Positions 32,379 through 46,400 of a stretch of 64,000 bases of DNA are shown piece after piece. Numbering within the stretch: the stretch's first letter is position 1; each line of letters opens with the position of its first letter. Both the position numbers and the translations under genes were made by a program. The notes beneath the pieces were generated by a model. That model saw nothing but the letters and a program-made list of their open reading frames with translations, was not told where the DNA came from and did not search any database. The DNA lies in assembly GCA_038380795.1 (NCBI GenBank), contig CM076261.1, positions 11,228,556-11,292,555 on the forward strand, read 5' to 3'. The DNA comes from Pyrocephalus nanus. Taxonomy: Eukaryota; Chordata; Aves; Passeriformes; Tyrannidae.

Positions 32379-35182
32379 TAACAGGCAGCAGTAGATTCAT
32401 GTACATATAAGACAGTTGCTCATTCTTAAGTTTACAAGGGCTCAAAATCAAAAGGAAAGTCTTAGCCTTGATTATTCACTGCTGAAACTCAATATGATTG
32501 ACCTCATGGGAAAAACCAAACACTGGAAAAGCACAAAAGAAATTCCAAGCTTATGGCAGTAGTTTACCCTGAATGTTCAATTCTTGTGCATGAAATAAGT
32601 AATTCTTGACTGGTTTTGTAAAGATGCAGAACAGAGAATCAGTATTCATTGCCATGAAATGAAGGAGAAGACTTGATACTCCTGTGTCCTTTTACTGAAT
32701 GTATTTCTCCTATTCTCTAATTTTCCCATAAAATTGCTAAATTTCTTCCCTAGAGCTCATGAAAAAAAGAAATTTATTGTGATGATGAAAAAGAAAAGTA
32801 AGAATCTGGCAACAATTTTGTACGTTCTCAGCCTAAATTTAGGAAAGTGTTCTACTGCTGATCAGGAAGTCCTTAGTAAATTAATTCTTGATATTCTTTA
32901 AGCAGATATTGCCAGCTAGACAAAAACTTTCCTTGCCAGACAAATATTTGGTAAAAATAGGGTCACTATTGAGTGATTTGTATTCATTCATCTAATTCTG
33001 TTTATAAGACTTTAAGGAGAAAATGTAGAACTGATGAAAAATTGTTTCTTCCTTTATCAGACTTATGTTATACGTTAAAGAACTGAATCTAACTCAAACA
33101 GAAAGATTCAAATGAAACATAAATTAATTCAACCTCAAAGGGAAGGGGTCATTGTTGGCATTATTATCAGTTAAACCCTATTACCACTCTACTTTAATGA
33201 TGCCTTATTATTGAACTAAAAACAAAATTCAAAAAGTACTTTGGCATTTGAGTGCACTCAGAAAAAGGCAGAACAATGGTTTTGTATTATCTGGTATAGT
33301 GTATTGCTTCTGTTTCAAGAGAATCTATTATTTTCAAAATGTATTGAATATCACACAAAATTCCCTGCAAAATTGTATAAAAAATTAATAAAACAAAAAG
33401 TCTGGAAGAAAGACTTTCAAAATCAGTATCTCCGTTGTTGTAATAACATCTTCAAAAGGATCCTGTTTTCGTGGACATCAGTGACTCCCAATATGAGAGC
33501 CATGAGACATTCTAAATGGAAGATATCTGCTTTTTTAAATATTATTATTTTTCACCCTATTTTTATATTCAGTACATCAGCTCAGTAATCACACTTTAAT
33601 TTTTTATGTGGTCACTTGCAATCTGCACATAAAAAAAATATTCTGTGGAAATTGCTGTGGAAAAATGTCCATATTAAATAAATAATAATGAAAAAGAGGC
33701 AAAAATAATGGAAAACAGAAGGCCATAATAACAGATACTAGTCTATAGGAAACTGGCAGGAAGGACTGAAGTTGGCGTTACGTAAATTAAATGACCATAG
33801 TATATAGTGTCCTCAGGGAAGAACTGGAGTCCATTAAGCTGCACGTCTGATTTACTGTGGTAAAGTACTCATTGTAAGGATCTTGTTTTTCTTTTCTATG
33901 ACAGATAATCACATAATGATAAAGAATTTTGGACTTTTAGGATCTCTCTAATCACGCAAGAGCAAAAAATGTGAGATGGAAGGGGAAAAAGAGCCAGAAG
34001 CTAAGCAACCAAGCCTTGCAGCTGATCAGAGAGAAGCATGACCCTCTGCTGATACCTCTGTACCCCACGCTCAAGATTGTGTGGATGTACTGGAATGATG
34101 GGGGATAAATATCAGCATTAATTTTAGTTAACAAGTGCCAAATTTACTAAATGAAATGAAAGATACTAAGAGGAAAAGAGCCAAGTATTATGGTGACAGA
34201 GAAATAAAGGCTAATATTAAAGCTAAAGAAAATTATTTCTATTATTTTTGTAACAAATGCAGTTTAATTTCCTGTTTGGCCACACACCCTTTTTATTCAT
34301 CTGTTTCTGAAACCACATTGTATTTTCTTATTTTCTGGCACAGTTAATGATGATTGAAGTCAGATTTATAACAAGCTTTCACATCAATCCATCTTGTAGA
34401 ATAGGCTGAGAAATAAGTCCCTAAAGATGAGGTACAATTGAATTTCATTTAGAAGTCACTGTTATCTTCTTTTGTAAATATTTTTGACTAACTTATTTCT
34501 CTGCTGAATTAATAGTCTGGTGTTTCATTTGAGTGCCATTAAAGTCATGTGAGTGAGGCAGATGCCAGCATTTGTTAGATGAATATATATGAGCTCCTTC
34601 AGTTTATCTGGAAACATTTGTTTGGAACATGTTCTTTCATTCAGAAAAAAAAAAAAAAATATAATATCTAGCTGGTTCTTCCAAAACACTGTTTCAGATT
34701 CAAGCAGTAATGGGCAAGAAAGCTGATGATGGTAACACACTGAAATCTGAAAATGTGTCAGGAGAAACATAAATAATAATATAAATTATGGCCAATTTGG
34801 TAATAAAAGATAATCATTCCATTCATTCTCTTCTTCCTCAACTAGCTAAACAAAAGGATTCAGAACCTGTCAAGTAAAAGTATATGTTTAAGGTAAGGAA
34901 TTTGTCTAATTATTAGGTAAAAATCAAGTCTGCATTATGCTTGTGACTCCCAGGATGCAATGACTGACATATCTATTATGTGAACTACTACTGATAAACT
35001 ATCTTTTTAATTCAGTTTTTTTTGCACAAATCTACTTTGATAGAACTGAACATGCTTACAAGGCTTATAATTCCTTCTTTACACAGAGTATAATTACTAA
35101 AGGAATTACTGATCTAAATCTACATAGTCATTAATTGAAAAAGCTCATCTTCCAACAAAGAACATTCTAATAACCTTCAAAC
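32379..35182. other. Unassigned AT-rich sequence
   Basis: No gene or transposon recognised. A 115-codon plus frame at 33,241-33,588 has no domain and AT-driven composition. Confidence 0.5.
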
Positions 35183-35282
35183 NNNNNNNNNNNNNNNNNN
35201 NNNNNNNNNNNNNNNNNNNNNNNNNNNNNNNNNNNNNNNNNNNNNNNNNNNNNNNNNNNNNNNNNNNNNNNNNNNNNNNNNN
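35183..35282. other. Assembly gap, 100 N
   Basis: Exactly 100 N, the usual placeholder for a gap of unknown size. The true distance between the flanks is not known. Confidence 0.98.
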
Positions 35283-36774
35283 AGTCTTCATTATTCATTT
35301 AGACTTATAGTCTTAATGTAGCAAGTTCAATAGACACATTCTCACCACCTAGGAATTCAGTTCTCTGCAGAATTTTTAAAAACTACTTTCAATTTGTATG
35401 TGATGGTGGTTTTTCTTTTTTAATGTTGGAAAGTGTAAAAAATTTTACTATTCATTAGTTGAGACCTGTAAAAGTTTTTTTCTGCCTTTTTTTTTTTTTA
35501 AATTGGTATAAAAATCAAAGCAAAAGAAAAAAAAGCAATTAAACACTTACAATGCTAAATAAAAAAGAAAATAGTAAATTTCCTAGTGAATCATTTCAGT
35601 GGCCTAGCTACACCAGTATTGTACCTCTGACTAAGTCAGCTGAAGAAAAATGTGTTGCCATAAACAGTGAGACTAACACTCCCCTCTAAAATTATGTATA
35701 TTACCTTTTTTGCATGTCAAGATAAGTTTTACAATATAGATGATGTAACGATGAGAATATAACTATGCACATATATACATTTCTATTAACATACATAATA
35801 ATAAAATATAATAAAAAGAACCACTAAATCTATCACTTTGCTCATTAGTAATAATTAATTTAACAAAGGAACTTTTATTCTTTCACCATCGACTTTAAAA
35901 AGATTTTGTTTTGTTTCGTTTTTTAGTTTTGATTTTGATTTTTGGTGTTTCTTTTCCTTTAGTTTTGGTTTTTTGTTTGTTTGTTTGTTTTATTTTAAAG
36001 CCAACAAGTTAACTTTTCTATCCTTTAAACACTTTTTTACTAACTGCAGAGATGACATGATAAATTACTGTCTTAATTCACTTCTCTCCCATGGAAATAT
36101 AGCTCTTCTTCTCCATTTTTCCTTTCTTCCTGTTAATTGTCTCTCTTTAGTAAAGGAATAATAAAAAACCTTCATGTGTATAATAGCCAATGTCAAGCTT
36201 CTAGGAAGTCAAATATATTCTCTAAATATATTCTCTAAATATTTTCTGTCAGTGCATAATGTTCACCTTTCCCTTTGCCTGTGGACATTGTAGGTTTGAG
36301 TTAGACCACTCTTCAGACAGCACTTGACAGAGAAAACTGAACTGCAGCATGAGATTGCACAGGATATGGGTGCATGTGTGTTGGAGTACAAGGAAGATAG
36401 AACAGTTGGCATACACCTCGGTCTTGCCTGAGGCAAGTTTTTGGGAGGTGAACACTCTCAAATGCAATATTATAGCTTTACCCTACATTTGCTATAAACA
36501 TTTCTAAGGTTTATATATATGTTAGTAGGCAAAAACTTCACTAGAAGAATATATATATATTTTTTAAATAACTGTTTGTGCAGCTGTTTTTGCAGGAAGA
36601 GAAGGTGAAGCAAATTAGAAAAAAAAGTGGGAGTATTTTTTTTGGGGGAAAAAGGCTCTCATAATTAGCTTAGAAAAACTGATATAATGAAAAGATAAAC
36701 TCTGCTTTTTCATTCTGCATGTTTGATTCATTCAAACATAAATCTGAAAGCCTCTGCTTTCATCATGGTGTCAT
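35283..36774. other. Unassigned AT-rich sequence
   Basis: No gene recognised. It has T-rich and TTTG-like patches at about 35,905-35,995 and a near-duplicate of CTCTAAATATATT at 36,220-36,243. Confidence 0.5.
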
Positions 36775-36862
36775 CTGCTGGTATTGAACAAGTCACTTAA
36801 TATCTTTTCTTTTGTCTTTTCACCTGAAAAATTGGTATGATACTCTTATGTGAAGTAAATCT
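36775..36862 (+). mobile_element. CORE-SINE (MIR-like) remnant
   Basis: GAACAAGTCACTTAATATC, then CTTTTCACCTGAAAAATTGG and TATGATACTCTTATGTGAAG follow the order of the MIR core in plus sense (sodium-channel-like word GTCACTTAA, then the CTGTAAAAT region, then GATAATAC). Strongly diverged. Confidence 0.65.
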
Positions 36863-39613
36863 AGTAAAAAACAGGTTGCTGATGCTTTATAGTGCAAGGA
36901 TTAGAATCAATAGTAAATACTGTGTCTCTGCAGAGATGAAGACAGGGAAAAAGGAAAGAAAATGGCCTGATGGACACTTTATATGTTGGAAAATTAACAC
37001 ATCAAATGAACAAATTTGTAGAACTATGCATTCACACTGAAATTTTCCAAATGTAAAAGTCAACCCCACATTTTTTCTCCAAGAAAATACTTCTTATTGT
37101 ATTCTATTTTCTCACTTCTTTTAATTCCATTATTCCAGGATCACGTAAATAATTAATTGCATCACAGGCAATATTAAACAGTTTATATAACTATATGCCC
37201 TTAAGTGTTTATCTATGCAGGTAAATATACTGTAGCACTTCATTCCTGATGAAACAGAAATAATCAAATGATTCCAAACTGAAATTTAAATAGATTTTTT
37301 TTTCTTTAGGAAAATATGTATGTCAGAGTATTAGATGTCATAATTTCTGAGGGGAGAACATTGTGAGTTTTGATTTTTACTTATCTTCACTTTTACTATC
37401 TCTATCTTTTATAACTTTGTTTGTAATCTTTCTCTTTTTAAGGCTCTTTCCTTGAAGAATACTTAGTTTCAAGTACACTGAACTCAACACTGTGTTTTGG
37501 TTTTTATTAACCTTGAAGACCTGTCTTTATATACTCCGTAACACCACAAATGAAGAATTTGCAGTAAAATATCCTCTCATTATTTGTCACACAGCTATAT
37601 TGTAAAGCAGCCTTAAAAAAACTGTTCCTTGGATCTTCAAACAAGGGATAGTTTTGGAAAATTTAGTAGCCACTTCAATATAGTGCTCAGAAGTTCTTAG
37701 TCATCCTAAAGAATTACATCTATGAAGAGTGTTCTGGAATAGTTAGAATGCGACATTTCAAGTATCTTTGAAAGAGCTCTTAAGAACTTTTTAGGTTCTT
37801 TCGGAGCTACCAACTTAGAAATACAAACTTAAGTCACTATTGTCAGAAGGAATCATCCTCAAGGTATTACAATTCACTTTGAGCAACCTATATACTTTTT
37901 AGAATCAAACCTTTACCTGTGTTATCTTCCTTTTATTGTGTCTCAGATACTGTGGCAATTTGCTAAGACCCAGTGGTCTCAAATGGCTTCAGACCTTCTT
38001 GACGTTACTGGACAAAGTAACCAACTCGAGAGCCTGTGCACTTTAATGGTGCATAGTTAGAGTGTCATCATCACCTGTTCCCAAACACAAACAGGTACTG
38101 TGAGTTTTCCTCCTATACTCTGACCCTATACATATTTTGTGTCACTGAAAAGATTAAAAGTCACATTTTTTGTTTTAATGACCTTCTGGGGTAATGAAAT
38201 CCAGTGATGAACCATACCTTATGTAATTAATTATTTCCTCCTAAGCTAGAGATATTACTCTTGTGTTTTATGGAGTTTTCCTGTTATGTGGTGAAAAAGA
38301 AAATGGAGAGATTGGACAATTTTCATGTGTTCTTACAATTTGCACAGACCCCCCTCAAATTCCCTCTAGTCCTTGTCCTTTCAAATATCTCACGAATTCA
38401 CAAATTCATGACAGGATGAACTGGTGAAGAAAATATACTTAATTTAAATATCTTCAATTATATAATGACCTATTTGCATTTTAATAGAGATTTTGAGTAG
38501 AACACCTGAGACTTCCAATAAAATAGGGATTTAAATTTGCAGGTAATTAAGGATCAAGCAGATTGTGAAATTTCTGTTTGATCTATTTAATAAACCTGTT
38601 TACTGTCATAGACAATAATGTTGCTGACCCCAAATTGTCCTAAATTATCAAAGGAAGAAAGTTTTCCTTTAACTGTACTAATTAGTCAGAAAGTGAGCAT
38701 TATCCATGTGAGGAATATTCTCTTTAAATTGAGATGCTACTTTGGTAATTGCCTCTGTACCTTGCGATGGATAAAGCAAAATAAAATAACTGAAGACAAA
38801 AAAATGCTGAATGTATAATTATAATCCTCAAATTGCATATAATTTCCCAGCTTTCACCAGCAGTTGTTGGTTCTGGTCAGTTAACAGTGCCTAGAGACTA
38901 ACCCTACATAAATTCCATTGGTATTAATAAAACTTAGTCCCATAAATCCCATGAGTATTCACTGCGGAATGAAACTTCACGATGATTACAAATGGGTCAG
39001 AAGTAAAGAGATTGCACAGACAGAATCTCCCACTGGGAATGACTACTTGGGGATTAAATATTGTTCTCACTTTATCATCTTTGACCTAGAAGTGCAAATG
39101 ATGCCTTCTTTAGACACTTGATTGAGGCAAGGGCGAGTAGTTCTATATTACTGAACTCAGCCAAAGCAAATCATTGTAACATGTAGTCAGGTCTCTGTGG
39201 AATTTTCTGTTTTGCACTTAATTGGCTTATTCATAATCATGACTTCTCTGCTGACAAACTACAGTTTGTAAATTTCAGGGCAGGCAACCTTTCCAGCTGT
39301 GTTTTAATCTTTTCTTTCGGTTGAAAGTGGTAGAAGTAGCACTGAACTTGAAGAAAAATTCACAACTGCAATGAGAATAGTGAGAAATCAAATCAGTATT
39401 CAGATAAAATAGTATTATGTTAACATCGCTTCCCCACTATGTTTCTGAGTATTTAGGTGCCATTGTATTCTAAGCACTGATTGCTTGGTAATCTCTACTC
39501 TAAACATTACAGATCTACTGGAGGATGAGGAGGAGGCACGTACCATGAAGTGGAGTTCATGGAAATGGGAATTTACCTTTTTGAGGCAATGAATTCCATC
39601 TTTTCCCGTTTAA

Positions 39614-39758
39614 GTTTTTTTGTTTGTTTGTTCGTTTTGTTTTTGGGTTTGGTTTTGGGTTTGTTTTGGTTGGTTGGTTGATTTTGTGGTTTTTTTTTTT
39701 TTTTTTTTAGGGAGGTTTTTAGTTTGTTTTGTTTTGTTTTGTTTGCTTCTTTGTTTGG
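39614..39758. repeat. T/G-rich low-complexity tract
   Basis: About 145 bp made almost only of T and G on the plus strand: TTTG and TTGG units, a T run of about 20 and TTTTG units. C is nearly absent. Confidence 0.92.
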
Positions 39759-41264
39759 AGTCTTCTTTGGTTGTTTTTGATACATTAGATGTACTTTTCT
39801 CTTAGCTAGTGATGTTTTTTTCTTATAAATTTTTATTTTTATAATCTGCAAAAGCTTGGAAGAAAAGGGTCCTCATAGAATGCCTCAGCTGTTTTAACCA
39901 TTCCTAAATCTTTCTTGGCAAGAACTCTTTTTGGTTCTGCGATTTAGCTACTCCAAAATGTTTATATCTCAGCTACATTCAGAGCTTGGAAAAAAAATAA
40001 GTTTCATGTGTGATGTTGTCTGTGTCATGCTAATGATCTTGGCTGGGACTTTTTGTGTCTGTCACCTCAAAGTTCTCTTAGCCAAACATAATCCTTACCC
40101 TCTCTTCCAACTGGGGACATCTCACAATGCCATGTCATGGTCATATGTCCCTCTGATTCCATGGTGAGGACACCGCACCAATGTTATCTTAACAGCCCAA
40201 AGAAATGAGGACATCTCCCAGAGTCCATCAATGCAACCTTCCCTCTGCAATGGGCAGTGTACAACCCTGCCCCTAGACTACAGTGACTTGCTCTGAACTT
40301 TATTGCCAGTGAAGAAGTTCTAGGACTCCAGTCCAGCATATTAAGATAAGAGTCTGAGTGGTGGCAAAGATGCTTCTGACCTTGGAGCTGGGGTGAGAGA
40401 GAGTCTGGTTTCTTAATCGACTCTTGAATCAGTAACTTCTGGCATGTGAGGAGAGGTGTTCAAATGCTGCATCAAGACAGAATTTTAGCAGTGATGAGTA
40501 GCAAGTAATGAGTGTCTGTTCTGGCTTCCTCTGACCCTCTGCAAACTTTAACTGGTTACTTAGGGCCCACAAAGACATCTTTTCTGGGAAAGGCTGAGAG
40601 GTGCCTCTGGTTTCACATGGTGAACCTCACTGTTTGCATTCAATACTATTGTGCTATCCTACTAAAGTTGGACAAAGTCATTACGAAGTCCTCAGTGCTT
40701 ATATGAAGCTGAACCTTTGTACTGTTGACACAAAATTTAGTTAATTCTGGTTTTTTTTGGCTTAGATGGTTAATAGATTTAGGAGGCTTACCATAGCTTC
40801 AAAGTTGCATGTTTTCAGTATTGCATTGCCCTAGACAATTTTCAGATAACTCTTCATCAGGATAGTTATAGAATGTGGAAGCTAGATTCCAAAACATTTG
40901 TCTCCATTGAATAATCTTTTATCTGTATTAATGCTTCAACAAAAATAAATTTCAACACTCAGCGTCACAAATCCTACTTTTATTTTTTTGTACATGGTAG
41001 AACTAGCCTCAATTGTGTCTATTTGAAGAAAGAAAAAGATATTTTAGTGAATCTGCTTATTTTGGACTTTGGCTTCACAAGATGAGTCAGTGGCTGAATT
41101 TGCTACCTGACTTATGTAAAAGTACTGCCCAGACTTAGACTGTCAGAGCTCAAATGCCTTCATAAAATCAAAATCAAATCTTGATTGGGTAGTATACTGA
41201 GTTAATCGAGACATACCTTCTATCAAGAGCTGACACTTCTAAAAAGCATCTGCTAATAGTTTTC

Positions 41265-41288
41265 TTTTTTTTTTTTTTTTTTTTTTTT
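41265..41288. repeat. T homopolymer run
   Basis: About 24 T in a row, followed by AAGG. Confidence 0.92.
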
Positions 41289-43039
41289 AAGGTTGGATGT
41301 TCAGGTTTTATTTATTTTGTGTACATAAGTTTCATTGCTATATTTTAGTTCTATCTTATTGATGTTAACTATCCGCTTCACCCTGAATAACTTAATCTAC
41401 AGAAATAGTATCCTTTTCCTTACCAGCAGCATAGCAGATATTTGAAGCTATTGATTATTTATAGTCAGTTGGCACTGGTTGTTTGCCTGCTGAGCATATA
41501 TTTATATAACATCTACAAATACATAATCATCATTAGCATCTGCAGATTGTCTGCCCTGGAATGGCTGTCTCAGGAAAAAAAAATATGCCTAGCAGAAGTC
41601 TCACTACTACCTTCAGGTAAAAGTAGTGTTGTAGAAGCATTTCTGATTAAATAAATATACTTTTTGAAGACACAAAGTTTAGAATCCCTGTTTTCCTTTG
41701 TTGCATTAATTGTATTAAATGTGTTTCTGGTTTTACCTTACCCTTAACAGTGACTTTGAATGATTTATGCTAATCTCTTCTTATGTGGTATTGTGGAAAC
41801 AAAACTGAGTGCTGTGGTCAAGTGGTCACAGACAGCAATGAATAACAGGAATAGGTACATATTTCTAGAATTTATCTCTTCTGCAAAAATTAATAAAGTG
41901 CCTTGAGAGACAATCAGATGTGAGTTGTCTTGCTGTGTACCATTAAAAAAAAATCCTTGTACATATTTTCTTCCTCTAAAATTATTTTCATGTTGGTGGA
42001 AGCCTGTACCACTTTATTTAAATAGAAGCAAACACTTTGATCTTATCTGAGAATCTAATAAAATAGTCTCAATACTATTTCAGTGAAGTATATGAATTGT
42101 TACCTCATTTCAGCATCTAGAAATTCAGAATTCATTGTTTCATATTGAACACAAATCATAAACTTTTTGACTACAGCAGTTCTAAAAATCTATATGCATA
42201 CAAGAACAAACATCCAAAAAAGAAATATTCTTCTGTATTTTTCACTATACTTTGGCTTCAGAATAAATTGTGTGTTCAGAATTTCCTAGTTTCATGTGGG
42301 AGAAAATCTTTTGAAAACAGAGAAAGAAGCGTGCAAAACCACTACCTCTGATGGAATCTGCTAATGTAGATAACATTAGTGATACTTGAATTATTAATGT
42401 AAAGTGATTAAACTACTGTCTTTATGGTATTCATAACTTATTTGTATTTTTATGTCACCGTCTTTTGAAATTGGTGCAGGTGCTACAAATAGCAATTTAA
42501 GAAAAAATTTTTACATTTCTAGATATAATAATTATGCACATTACAACTTTTATATTTAAATGAAGGTTATCTTTTTTCACTGCACTATTCTAATTTCAGC
42601 ATCAGTTTTTTGTTCCCTATTCCATACTTTATGATTCTAAACTTTATATAGTCCAAGATGGAGATCATTTTAGAGTAAGCATCTTCAACTGTGACTTTCC
42701 TGCCACCACTGATTAGACTAACCAAATGGGTCGACTACTTTCCATCTGATTTGAGGTGACAGAATAACTAATGCAAAATGTATTCAATCCCACATCAGGT
42801 AGAAACAAATATGTTTTAGGGTGTAGGAAAGAAACACTGAACAGAAGATTGCATAAAAATATTATATCTTCCATAACAATTCTTTATCATGTGTTTTGCA
42901 GAAATCCACCTAATTATCAAATCATAAGGGTATGGACTAAGTAATCATTAAAAATCTTGATAGGTCCTAAAGAATCCAACACAGATTTGTCAAAGAGTTC
43001 CATAATACTAATTATCCATAACCTAATTATCTAAATAAC

Positions 43040-43060
43040 AATAATAATAATAATAATAAT
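43040..43060. repeat. (AAT)7 microsatellite
   Basis: Seven perfect AAT units. Confidence 0.92.
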
Positions 43061-43401
43061 AGATAGCAATAAAGCTGACAGAATTAAAAGGTGTGAATAA
43101 ATTAGATTAAATCTGTCAGCAGGCAAAAAGGAACATAAATAAACTTACTAATTATAACATACATTAAAAGATATAATAACCTAATTTAATAGACCTTTTT
43201 TATTTATACTAGCTATGCCTCTGAGGAAAATGGCAACAAATATTCTTGAATTAATGCAATAAGGTAGATAAAAATAAATTGAAGCTGTTTGGAAATCATA
43301 TTTCCTTTTCCATAGAAAAAAATGAAATCTTATCCCTCTCTTCCTCTTTTTTTTAGTAAGTTCTAAAATATAAATTTTGGTATTTTTCAAAATAAAATGC
43401 C

Positions 43402-43453
43402 TTTTTTTGTTTGTTTGTTTTGTTGTTGTTGGTTTGTTTGGTTGTTTTTTTTT
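43402..43453. repeat. T/G-rich simple repeat
   Basis: TTTG and TTG units ending in a T run. The minus-strand 93-codon frame starting here (Lys/Gln/Thr-rich) is an artefact of this tract. Confidence 0.9.
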
Positions 43454-46400
43454 CATTTTCACACATTTTGAACTATTAATATGACTCTATTTCCATAATA
43501 GGCCTGTAATTCTTGTTTTTCACAGTTATAAAAGTGTTCTGAATATTTAACAAATTTTAACAATACTAGTACATGAAAATCTAGCTTGCCTAAGAAAAAC
43601 AGTTTAGAAGTTTTTATTGACTTCTCTGAATAGTTTTTCGCATCTAAATAAAGTACCACATTAAAGATATACTCAAAACCAACTTCAAAGCAATATGCAG
43701 GATTTATACAGAAACAAAAGCTAGCCTGGAATGTAAATGATATAATGGAATATGTGTCAAGATATGCTCAGAAACATTTCAGTCTTTAATACTGTATAGT
43801 GATTAAGTGTCAGGAATGAAAAAAGGAGTAAATCTTTGTACTTAAAACTGCTTGAGTAATCTCATATTAGCCTTTCTGAGGTACCTTTATCTGATTATTA
43901 ACTGTGATGACATTTACCTGGCTTTTCCCTTTCAAAAAATATATATTTACATATGTGTTTATATCTGTCTGATGTCTGTGTATAGAATTGTTGTTTTATG
44001 TATACATTTGTCAGTTGTAAAACTTTTCACTTGTTTTGCTTGTTTTACTATAAAACAATACAGTAACTTTATATCAAAGATGAATTTTTTTCATCCTCAT
44101 CCCCATACACATTCTTAGTAAAGCTTTGAATGCCCATTATGCAGAAGTCCTAGAAGCATATTTTCTATCATTGTGAAGTTCCAATTCAAAGATTATTTTC
44201 TGCACAACATAGAAGAAATCTTTCATCAGGAAGGAAAAAAAAAGGAAAAAATGAAAGAAAAAGGGATTGTGACAAACACACATTTTGGCATCCTTTTGTG
44301 CAACAAAAATAGAACTAAAAGGAAAGGTAATTGGAAGGCTATTTTAAAAAAAAATGAAATCTCTATTGGCTGTCTCTAATATTTCAGAAGTTTGGAGATA
44401 AAAAGAATTCTTTCTTTGACAGCAATCATTGTTCAGGCTGTCATCACTCAAGTCAGCAATTTCATCCCTTCACAGCAAATGCATCATTAGAAAAAAGGGG
44501 AAAAAAGTCCAGATGAACCACTAAAAAAAACCCCAAATCTTAACCAAACCCCCTTAAAGTAACAAAAAAGCCTACTTTTTCTCTCTAATATAAAAGGTCC
44601 ATATTTTATAATTTTTCACAGATGAGAGGGTTTCCAGTAGGATCACAGCTAGAGAAGATCTTTGTTCCTATAGAGGGAGCCTTTTTCGTAAAAGAGAGTG
44701 TGGTAGCAATTTAAGACCAGTAGGTGTAAACTAGGAAAAAAAGAGTGGTGGCTTTTTTATGTTTGGTTGGTCTCTTTTCTGTTGTTGATATGTTTGTGTT
44801 TAGTTTTGTTTTTTGTTTGTTTGGTTTCCATTTTATTAATTGCACATAACTAGTAAAACTTCTTTTCTATAGAAAAAGAAGACAAAGTTATTTGAAGCTC
44901 AGTTGTTTTTATTTATTCTTAGAAGTTAAGAAGCTTAAATTTCTGGATGATGTCACTAATTGACAAGGAAGAAAACCGAGAGATTAGAGTCTTTAAAACA
45001 ATGAATTGATTAATCATTTCTTAAATGCCTTTGTACATACCACCATTTTCATGTTCTTTTAGAAGAAAATAAAAGAAAAAGAAGGCTAGAAAAGTAAAGG
45101 AAAATCAATTAATTTTAAAAGACGATTATAAAGTTAATTAAGAAAACTAACCAAATAGCACTGGAGGAAATGATGATTACATACTAGCCTCAATTCATAT
45201 TGAAAAAATAATTAATAGCAATGGTAACTGTTAACAGAAATCACTGAAAGTATTTGGTACTGCACTTCTGATTGAAACCTTGTTCAAGCTGGTGGACTGA
45301 TTCAGGCCAATTTCAGTTACATATAAGTGTTAAAATAGTCTCATGAAAGACAAAGACCTAAGGAGAAATGTATAATTACTATAGTTTGCAGATACGCATG
45401 CAAGAACAGAGTCATAAGCACCAGAAATGGGCAAAGTTAGCCCAGTTCGCACAAATATATGTTTCTTCTGGAACTTTGTTGTGCTTTTTCAACACAGAGA
45501 AAAATTCGGGAAAAACCTTGTAAATCATAGTATTAAGAATACCTGAATTGTAATCTTCTTCTTAATCATAATTCTTCTCAGTGAGCATGTAATGCTCCCT
45601 TGAATGCATCAGTTCTGGGTTCTTTATGTGTCAAAAGGGGTCATTACTGTATAAACATACTGTATCACAAAATTCTTATTCATACATGGCATTGATATAT
45701 GTACTCAATCGCCTCCATACCTAAAATAATGAGAAAGATCAGCCAGCTGACAAATGTCTAGTGGCTAGAAGTCTCTTTCTGTTAGGATTTCATTTAGTAG
45801 TAGCAATAGTATTCCAGTAATATTCTGTGCAAATTACAACTTAGTCTATTTTACTATTTGAATCTCTTGTTGAACTATGTTTCATCTTGTGCACACAGGC
45901 TACTGAGTTCTGGCTTCTTGAAAGAGGATGCTAACTCCAGCCTACTGCCATGGCCTCCCACAAGGCAGCTCCCTATGCACAGCTGTAATGCCCAGCTTTG
46001 GGTAGTCTGCTCAGCATGACACACATTTTGCCCTCTCCAGGGCTTTCTAGGGGAGTCTTTTACAGACTGTGATTGTAACTCTTCCATTCGAAGATCTTAC
46101 CTAGAAGTGTTTATTGATGAAGTGGTGTAATGAAATTTTTATTACCACGAAAGGAGATGAGTAGACTTTTTGAATAAACTTTGGCATAGGGTGCGTTTTT
46201 TCAAATATCTGGGTTAGAGGGTTCAGAAAGTCTGTAGTCATTTGTGGTGTTGCCACAACCTTTTGCAAATTGCCTGTTTTTCTTCTTTAAATTTTTAAGA
46301 ACTTATGAAGGTCTGCATAATGAAAAATATGATTATCTAAATGTTATAATGAGGTTATACTTATTATAATGTTTAACAATCTTATGGCATGTTGTGAAAT

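Noticed and set aside
39573..39851. 92-codon Lys/Gln/Asn-rich minus frame
   Set aside because: It is the translation of a T/G-rich low-complexity tract read in reverse.
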